Of a stretch of DNA of 36,019 bases, positions 29,883 to 36,019 are shown piece by piece (positions within the stretch are counted from its first letter, which is position 1; each line of letters opens with the position of its first letter). The stretch comes from Dehalococcoidia bacterium. Lineage in GTDB: Bacteria > Chloroflexota > Dehalococcoidia > GIF9 > AB-539-J10. The notes under the pieces are model-generated. The model did no database searches. It was not told the origin of the DNA and saw nothing but the letters and a program-made list of their open reading frames with translations. The stretch spans positions 1 to 36,019 of the forward strand of contig JAGGZD010000127.1 in the NCBI GenBank assembly GCA_021162245.1, given 5' to 3'. A program made the translations under genes and the position numbers.

Positions 29883-30707
29883 CTATTTCCTCCGCCTGAC
29901 AATCATTTTATCTGATACTTTACGACGCCGCGTTTTGTACCCCAATGCTGGCTTTGCCCACGGCGTTTTAGGATGTTTTAACCCTATCGGTGATCTACCT
30001 TCACCACCCCCATGAGGATGATCTCGAGGGGTCATAGCAGAACCTCGCACCGTAGGGCGTATACCCAACCACCTTTTACTTCCGGCCTTGCCGAGTTTCA
30101 TGTCTCCGTGGTTAATATTCCCTATCTGCCCTATAGTAGCACGACATCTCTCGTGAAATTTACGCAACTCACCTGAAGGCAACCGAAGCACTACATATCC
30201 ACCTTCTTTGCTCATAACCTGAGCAGCTGCTCCAGCACTGCGAACAAGCTGTCCTCGTTTGCCAGGAACAAACTCAATATTGTGAACCAGCGTCCCTGGA
30301 GGAATTGCACCTAGCGGTAAGGTGTTCCCAGGTTTTATCTCAACTTCGTCGCCAGCTATTATAACATCACCTACCCCGAGACCCAAAGGAGCAAGAATAT
30401 AACGTTTTTCACCATCCACATAGTAAATTAAGGCAATCCGAGCTGACCTATTAGGGTCATATTCAATGGTAGCTACCTTGCCAGGAATGCCAATCTTATC
30501 CCTCCTAAAATCAATAATACGAAGCTTACGCTTACTTCCTCCACCATGATGACGCACTGTTATTACACCACGATTATTGCGCCCCGCTTTCTTTTTCAGG
30601 CGAACAAGCAGGGATTTCTCAGGAGCTACCTTGCTTAGCTCTCCAAAATCCATCGCAACCTTACCCCTCCTGCCAGGAGAAGTTGGTTTATAAGTCTTTA
30701 ATGCCAT
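29883..30707 (-). CDS. rplB: 50S ribosomal protein L2
   Basis: [64 protein letters not shown] at 30707 preferred. Confidence 0.97.
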   Translation of the reverse strand: MALKTYKPTSPGRRGKVAMDFGELSKVAPEKSLLVRLKKKAGRNNRGVITVRHHGGGSKRKLRIIDFRRDKIGIPGKVATIEYDPNRSARIALIYYVDGEKRYILAPLGLGVGDVIIAGDEVEIKPGNTLPLGAIPPGTLVHNIEFVPGKRGQLVRSAGAAAQVMSKEGGYVVLRLPSGELRKFHERCRATIGQIGNINHGDMKLGKAGSKRWLGIRPTVRGSAMTPRDHPHGGGEGRSPIGLKHPKTPWAKPALGYKTRRRKVSDKMIVRRRK

Positions 30708-30709
30708 TT

Positions 30710-30805
30710 TTATTGATGCTTCCTTTGCCAACGTGTTTTCTTGAGGAGTTTCTTATGACGATGCTTTGACATCATCTTCTTTCTCCATTTAACTACTGAA
30801 CCCAA
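30710..30805 (-). CDS. Mini ribosomal protein, bS22 / AURKAIP1-COX24-domain-like (not in supplied ORF track)
   Basis: Hand translation from TTG at 30805: [31 protein letters not shown] (31 aa). Highly basic, with the M[16 protein letters not shown] core; agaggtgg upstream; ends two bases before the rplB ATG. Confidence 0.75.
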   Translation of the reverse strand: MGSVVKWRKKMMSKHRHKKLLKKTRWQRKHQ

Positions 30806-30828
30806 AATTCCACCTCTATAATAATAAT

Positions 30829-31113
30829 TTAAACACCTTCAAAAAGAGTAATCTTATTTCCCGGCTCCAACCCAACTATAGCTTTTTTCCAGGATGGACC
30901 TGTCACCTCTCGTCTGCCCATTCGCTTCGTCTTCCCACGAACAATTATCACATTAACCTTGGTCACCTTCACGTTAAAAGTCTTTTCTACCGCCTCTTTA
31001 ATCTGATGTTTTGTAGCTCCATTAGCTACCTTGAAGACATATTTGTCCTCTTCCTTAAGCAAAGTAGTTTTTTCTGTAACCAAAGGGCGTCTCAACACTT
31101 CATAAAGATGCAC
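30829..31113 (-). CDS. rplW: 50S ribosomal protein L23
   Basis: LRRPLVTEKTTLLKEEDKYVFKVANGATKHQIKEAVEKTFNVKVTKVNV. Confidence 0.97.
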   Translation of the reverse strand: MHLYEVLRRPLVTEKTTLLKEEDKYVFKVANGATKHQIKEAVEKTFNVKVTKVNVIIVRGKTKRMGRREVTGPSWKKAIVGLEPGNKITLFEGV

Positions 31114-31115
31114 TT

Positions 31116-31748
31116 CTAATTACTCCTTGATCCCCAAATTCTATCTATATTATATAAGGCTGGGACAGAGATGACTAACGCTTTATAAGAAAGCAAGTCC
31201 AGTACATTCACCAGAGATGAAGGCAGAGTTTTAACATTGGCTAAATTGCGAGCTGACTTAATCATATTGGGATTGGAATGCTCGCTAACAATCAAGGCAG
31301 TAGAATCAACACCAACTGCCGCTAGCATATCAACTACATCCTTCGTTCTCGGTTCTTCAAAGGCGAATTTTTCTATCACCTTCAGGTTTTCCTCTCTAAT
31401 TTTAGAGGAGAGAACACACTTTAAAGCTAACCGCCTCATCCCCTTGGGCATAGATTGACGATATAAACGCGGCTTGGGGCCAAAAGCTACTCCACCCCCT
31501 CTGAGAAGTGGTGATTTAATATCACCCCGCCTTGCCCTTCCAGTATGTTTCTGAGCATAAAGCTTTCTCGTACTACCTCTAACCTCACTTCTCGACTTAG
31601 TAGATGCAGTCCCTTGGCGCCTGTTCGCCATCTGCATCACCATTGCCTGATGCACCACAGCCTCATTAAAAGGAACTCCAAAGACTTCCTCACTAAGCTC
31701 TACTTGGTTAATAACTTCACCTGCTAAACCATAAACAGGAACTTGCAC
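31116..31748 (-). CDS. rplD: 50S ribosomal protein L4
   Basis: ANRRQGTASTKSRSEVRGSTRKLYAQKHTGRARRGDIKSPLLRGGGVAFGPKPR. Confidence 0.97.
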   Translation of the reverse strand: MQVPVYGLAGEVINQVELSEEVFGVPFNEAVVHQAMVMQMANRRQGTASTKSRSEVRGSTRKLYAQKHTGRARRGDIKSPLLRGGGVAFGPKPRLYRQSMPKGMRRLALKCVLSSKIREENLKVIEKFAFEEPRTKDVVDMLAAVGVDSTALIVSEHSNPNMIKSARNLANVKTLPSSLVNVLDLLSYKALVISVPALYNIDRIWGSRSN

Positions 31749-31751
31749 TTT

Positions 31752-32369
31752 CTACTTCCTCACCTTTTTAATAATTAGTAATCCATTTCTGGCCCCTGGC
31801 GCAGACCCTTCAACCAGCAACAAACCACGATCCGCATCAACTTTAACTACCCTGACGTTGCGCACAGTTGTTTTCTTGCCCCCCATGCGCCCTGCCATAC
31901 GCTTCCCCTTCAACACCCGACCTGGAGATGTAGTGGCACCAATTGAGCCAGGAGCACGGTGACGATCGCTTTGCCCATGAGTTTTTGGTCCACCAGCAAA
32001 ATGATAGCGCTTCACCACCCCTGCGAAACCCCTGCCCTTTGATAAGCCACTTACATTCACAAAATCACCTGGGTTCAAAAAACCCACATCCACCTTGTCT
32101 CCACGCTTAACCGACATTACATCTACATCCCTGAATTCGTGTAGATGTCTAACCTCATTTATATCCTTAAGATGCCCTTTTTGTGAAGCATTGAGACGCT
32201 TAGCTTGCCCAAAGCCCAGCTGGACAGCTTGATAACCATCTTTGTCCATGTCCTTTACCTGAGTAACAAAACAAGGACCTGCTTCAATAGCAGTTACCCC
32301 TACCATTTCTCCATTTTCCAGGACAATCCTGGTCATACCTATCTTCTTACCAATAATAGCTGTCAACAT
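31752..32369 (-). CDS. rplC: 50S ribosomal protein L3
   Basis: IGKKIGMTRIVLENGEMVGVTAIEAGPCFVTQVK; KGRGFAGVVKRYHFAGGPKTHGQSDRHRAPGSIG. Confidence 0.97.
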   Translation of the reverse strand: MLTAIIGKKIGMTRIVLENGEMVGVTAIEAGPCFVTQVKDMDKDGYQAVQLGFGQAKRLNASQKGHLKDINEVRHLHEFRDVDVMSVKRGDKVDVGFLNPGDFVNVSGLSKGRGFAGVVKRYHFAGGPKTHGQSDRHRAPGSIGATTSPGRVLKGKRMAGRMGGKKTTVRNVRVVKVDADRGLLLVEGSAPGARNGLLIIKKVRK

Positions 32370-32376
32370 AGATTTG

Positions 32377-32685
32377 TTATAACCTGATATCTATTTCCAC
32401 TCCAGAAGCCAAATTAATTTGGGTCAAAGCGTCTATAGTTTTAGAAGTTGGTTGTAAAATATCAATAAGCCGTTTATGAGTGCGAATTTCAAATTGCTCT
32501 CTCGAATCCTTATCAATATTCGGAGAGCGGATGACACAAAATTTTTCTATATGCGTAGGCAAAGGTACCGGCCCAACAATCGTAGCTCCAGTACGTTCCA
32601 CCGCTTCTGCTATTTGCATCGTCGCTTGATCAACTAATCTGTGATCGAAACCTTTAATTTTAACACGGACTTTCTGAGCGCTCAT
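32377..32685 (-). CDS. rpsJ: 30S ribosomal protein S10
   Basis: [40 protein letters not shown]. Confidence 0.97.
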   Translation of the reverse strand: MSAQKVRVKIKGFDHRLVDQATMQIAEAVERTGATIVGPVPLPTHIEKFCVIRSPNIDKDSREQFEIRTHKRLIDILQPTSKTIDALTQINLASGVEIDIRL

Positions 32686-34806
32686 TTATTTATTCACCCT
32701 GGTGCTAGCCATAATCTGCTCGCTTAAATTAGCAGGTACTTCTTCATAACGATAAAATGCCATAGTGTAAGTTGCTCTACCCTGGCTGAGTGACCTCAAA
32801 TCGCCAACGAAGCCAAAAGTTCTTACTAGAGGGACAAAGCAACGAACAACGCTGGAATCTTTGTAAGATTCAACCACCTCAATACGAGCCCTTCGGGAAT
32901 TCAAATCACCGATGACGTCTCCCAAAAATTGAGCTGGTGTCATTATTTCCGCTTTCATAATTGGCTCCAGGATAACAGGCTTAGCCCTAGCTACAGCCTT
33001 CTTTGTAGCCATCGAGCCTGCTATTTTAAAAGCCAGGGCCGAAGAGTCAACATCGTGGAAGCTGCCATCATACAAAATCGCCTTAATATCCACCACAGGA
33101 TAACCCGCCAGGCGCCCGCTTTGCAAAGCCTCTTTAACCCCAGTTTCCACAGCTGGAATAAATTCCTTCGGCACGACACCATTGCGAGTTTGGTCACAAA
33201 ACCCGAAGCCACTACCTCGTTCTCCAGGTTCAAGCTTAATCCAGACATGTCCATACTGCCCTTTACCACCCGACTGTCGAACAAATTTTCCCTCCGCTTC
33301 TACAGGTACAGTGATTGTCTCTTTATAAGCTACTTGAGGCTTGCCAGTTGTCACTTTTACCCCGAATTCATGAGCTACACGCTCTATCAACACTTCAAGA
33401 TGCAATTCACCCATTCCTGAGATAAGCATCTGCCCTGTCTCCGCGTCGCTATGAACTTTGAAGGTGGGATCCTCCTCGGCAAGCTTAGTTAAGGCACTAC
33501 CCAATTTCTCCTGATCAACTTTACTTTTAGGTTCTATTGCCATTGAAAGTACGGTATCAGAAAAATGTATTGCCTCAAAAAGCATCGGGGTAGCAGCATT
33601 ACAAAGAGTATCCCCTGTCGACGTCTTCCTGAGCCCCACAGTAGCAACAATACTACCCGATTCAGCCTCCCCAATCTCCTCACGATGATTAGCATGCATA
33701 AGGTATAGCCTACCCAAATGCTCTTTTACCCCTTTTGTCGCATTAAAAATTTGCGCTCCAGTTTTCACATTACCCGAATATACACGCAGGTAGGTTAATC
33801 TACCCATAAACGGATCAGAAACAACCTTAAAAGCCAAAGCTGAAAGAAGATTTTCATCGTCTGCTCGGCAAAAGATTTCCTTCCCATTTTTAGAATTGAT
33901 AGCGCAAACAGGAGGAACATCCAAAGGCGAAGGAAGATAATCTACAATAGCATCAAGTAACGGTCTGATTCCTTTACCTTTTAGCGCACTACCACAAAGA
34001 ACAGGCACCACACGGTTAGCTGCAGTCAATCTCCTTATAGCTGCTTTAAGCTGAGAAGTAGAAATTTCCTCACCCTCAAGATAGCTAAGCATGATCTGGT
34101 CATCATCTTCAGCTAGTTTCTCAATAAGCGCTCGACGATAGCTGGCCACGGTATCCTTATCACTTTCCTGTATAGCACTTTCTATCGGCATCAGCTGAGG
34201 ATCATCTGCGAAATGAACTGCCCTATTCTCCACGAGATCAACAATTCCTTTGAATGACCTCTCAGCACCTAATGGAATTTGCACTGGCAAGACTCTGGCT
34301 CGCAGTCGCTCCTCAATCATGGATATTGTACCAGGGAAATCAGCACCGGTCCGATCCATCTTATTAATAAAACAAATCCTCGCCACATTATACTTATCTG
34401 CTTGACGCCACACAGCCTCCGATTGAGCTTCCACACCAGCTACAGCATCAAGCACTACAACACCACCATCCAATACCCTCAGGCTGCGTTCCACCTCAGC
34501 AGCGAAATCCACATGTCCAGGCGTATCAATAATATTGATGCGATGTTCTTTCCAATAACAAGTAGTAGCTGCCGCCGTGATGGTAATACCACGCTCTCGC
34601 TCCTGCTGCATCCAATCCATCACAGTGGTTCCCACATCCACTTCACCAATTTTGTAAGTACGCCCTGTATGGTAAAGAATTCTCTCAGTAGTCGTGGTTT
34701 TACCAGCGTCTATGTGAGCAATAATTCCTATATTTCGTATATCCTCTAAAGGGAAAATCCGCGACATAATCTTACTCTTTACCTCAACCATTGTTTTAAC
34801 CGTCAT
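32686..34806 (-). CDS. fusA: Elongation factor G
   Basis: [60 protein letters not shown]. An internal start nearer [11 protein letters not shown] is possible. Confidence 0.97.
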   Translation of the reverse strand: MTVKTMVEVKSKIMSRIFPLEDIRNIGIIAHIDAGKTTTTERILYHTGRTYKIGEVDVGTTVMDWMQQERERGITITAAATTCYWKEHRINIIDTPGHVDFAAEVERSLRVLDGGVVVLDAVAGVEAQSEAVWRQADKYNVARICFINKMDRTGADFPGTISMIEERLRARVLPVQIPLGAERSFKGIVDLVENRAVHFADDPQLMPIESAIQESDKDTVASYRRALIEKLAEDDDQIMLSYLEGEEISTSQLKAAIRRLTAANRVVPVLCGSALKGKGIRPLLDAIVDYLPSPLDVPPVCAINSKNGKEIFCRADDENLLSALAFKVVSDPFMGRLTYLRVYSGNVKTGAQIFNATKGVKEHLGRLYLMHANHREEIGEAESGSIVATVGLRKTSTGDTLCNAATPMLFEAIHFSDTVLSMAIEPKSKVDQEKLGSALTKLAEEDPTFKVHSDAETGQMLISGMGELHLEVLIERVAHEFGVKVTTGKPQVAYKETITVPVEAEGKFVRQSGGKGQYGHVWIKLEPGERGSGFGFCDQTRNGVVPKEFIPAVETGVKEALQSGRLAGYPVVDIKAILYDGSFHDVDSSALAFKIAGSMATKKAVARAKPVILEPIMKAEIMTPAQFLGDVIGDLNSRRARIEVVESYKDSSVVRCFVPLVRTFGFVGDLRSLSQGRATYTMAFYRYEEVPANLSEQIMASTRVNK

Positions 34807-34812
34807 GCTGCC

Positions 34813-35286
34813 TCACCAACGATAATGGGCAAAGGCTTTATTAGCCTCAGCCATCCTGTGAACATTATCACGCCTTTTAATCGTCGCCCCCTGTCCCTGA
34901 ATTATATCTACCAGCTCAAGGGCCAATTTCTCCGCCATGGATTTTCCACTACGCGCCCTCGCTGATACGATAATCCAGCGCATTGCTAAAGTGCGCCCAC
35001 GCTCTTTCTCTACTTCTACAGGGATCTGGTAGGTAGCACCTCCAACACGACGTGGCTTCACCATGAGAAGCGGTGTGGCGTCACTAATTGCTTGTTCTAA
35101 AGTTTTCACAGGGTCATTATTAAGACGTTGACCAGCAATTTGCATTGCGGTGTAGATAATACGCTCAGCCGTAGCTTTTTGCCCTCTTAACATAACTTTA
35201 TTAATAAATTTGGCTACAACGACATTGCCATATTTAGCATCCGGAGGCGTTACCCTCTTCGCTACTCTCTTAGCTCTTCTTGGCAT
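34813..35286 (-). CDS. rpsG: 30S ribosomal protein S7
   Basis: VAKFINKVMLRGQKATAERIIYTAMQIAGQ; RRVGGATYQIPVEV; HRMAEANKAFAHYRW. Confidence 0.97.
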   Translation of the reverse strand: MPRRAKRVAKRVTPPDAKYGNVVVAKFINKVMLRGQKATAERIIYTAMQIAGQRLNNDPVKTLEQAISDATPLLMVKPRRVGGATYQIPVEVEKERGRTLAMRWIIVSARARSGKSMAEKLALELVDIIQGQGATIKRRDNVHRMAEANKAFAHYRW

Positions 35287-35298
35287 TCAACACCTTCA

Positions 35299-35715
35299 TC
35301 ATTCTTTAGGTTGTTTAGAACCATATTTACTGCGGCCCTGCTTTCGGTCAACTACCCCTTCAGTATCCAGCGTACCACGAATAATATGGTAGCGGATACC
35401 AGGAACATCCTTGACTCTGCCACCATGAATCAAAGCCACCGAGTGTTCCTGTAAATTATGTCCTTCGCCAGGAATATAAGCATTCACCTCCAATCCATTA
35501 GTTAACCTAACACGAGCAACTTTGCGCAACGCTGAGTTCGGTTTCTTGGGGGTGACAGTCTTAACTTGAATGCAAACACCCCGCATCTGCGGTGACCCTT
35601 CAGTCTGTTTCGTCTTACCTTTCACTGCATTATAAGCAAAATGCAACGCAGGAGACTTAGTTCGCTTGGAAAACTTCCGCCGCCCCTTGCGAACAAGCTG
35701 ATTAACTGTTGGCAT
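35299..35715 (-). CDS. rpsL: 30S ribosomal protein S12
   Basis: [90 protein letters not shown]. Confidence 0.97.
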   Translation of the reverse strand: MPTVNQLVRKGRRKFSKRTKSPALHFAYNAVKGKTKQTEGSPQMRGVCIQVKTVTPKKPNSALRKVARVRLTNGLEVNAYIPGEGHNLQEHSVALIHGGRVKDVPGIRYHIIRGTLDTEGVVDRKQGRSKYGSKQPKE

Positions 35716-35859
35716 TTCCGTAACCTCCTATATCTCTGGACAATCAAAAAACCGCCTAGTCATGCGCCGGTCTACTTTCTCCCAAGATTAGCACCACGCT
35801 CGGCCCAAACTAGCCAGCTCTGTAACCCTTATACTTCAGTAGGTAGACAGCAAGTCTGC

Positions 35860-35888
35860 AGCCTAACACAAGCAAGTAGAAAAGTCAA
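35860..35888 (-). promoter_or_regulatory. Candidate sigma70-type promoter for the ribosomal superoperon
   Basis: Minus strand reads TTGACT-17 nt-TAGGCT about 145 nt upstream of the rpsL start. Motif match only. Confidence 0.35.
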
Positions 35889-35973
35889 ACAAACGAATTG
35901 AATCATCTAAAATCGAACCGAAGGTATTTAAGATATGCTCTGGCTAGCGCTATAAAGGAGGTTAAGCCAGGCA

Positions 35974-36019
35974 ATGGAGAGAATGGACATGCACGCGAGG
36001 GATGAATATCTAAAGGTAA
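35974..36019 (+). CDS. 5' end of a possible integrase/transposase ORF (partial, cut by window end)
   Basis: aaaggagg RBS followed by ATG: MERMDMHARDEYLKV..., resembling N-termini of integrase-catalytic-region transposases. Only 15 codons visible. Confidence 0.4.
   Translation, partial: MERMDMHARDEYLKV

Noticed and set aside
29883-30731. Extended rplB start at 30731
   Set aside because: The extension overlaps the mini-ORF at 30710..30805; L2 homology starts at MALKTYKP (30707).
32929-33420. 163-aa plus-strand ORF antisense to fusA
   Set aside because: Antisense to conserved EF-G sequence; no motifs.
34279-34749. 156-aa plus-strand ORF antisense to fusA
   Set aside because: Antisense to the EF-G G-domain; His/Ser-rich artefact.
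1-36019. CRISPR array, rRNA or tRNA genes
   Set aside because: No regularly spaced repeats and no recognisable rRNA or tRNA sequence on reading through the intergenic regions; no tool run to confirm.

Overview
The window has two halves. (A) About 0.1-16.9 kb is an accessory, surface-polysaccharide-like region. It contains two small ribbon-helix-helix-like proteins, CysD/CysN-like sulfate adenylyltransferase subunits, alkaline-phosphatase-superfamily (AP) proteins, a Wzx-like flippase, a tandemly duplicated [AP phosphodiesterase + sulfatase-fold] gene pair with one decayed copy, GT4/GT2 glycosyltransferases, several gene remnants, a NYN-domain protein, a short DnaJ-like protein and an isochorismatase-family hydrolase. 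(B) About 16.9-35.7 kb is a continuous minus-strand str-S10-spc-alpha ribosomal superoperon, reading rpsL-rpsG-fusA-rpsJ ... rpoA-rplQ-truA-rplM-rpsI. A possible transposase N-terminus is cut by the right window edge. The gene content and order suggest Chloroflexota (Dehalococcoidia-like), but this is inference only. Most notable observations: (1) a 31-codon ORF between rplW and rplB, absent from the ORF track, that resembles the bS22/AURKAIP1-COX24 mini ribosomal protein; (2) a 60-codon ORF at the map position that looks like the N- and C-terminal ends of methionine aminopeptidase joined with the catalytic core missing; (3) the duplicated AP/sulfatase-fold pair, with a gene-conversion-like 3' tract and no canonical C/S-x-P-x-R sulfatase motif; (4) a CysDN + RHH + AP + flippase neighbourhood without visible sulfate reduction genes. 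No rRNA, tRNA or CRISPR array was recognised.
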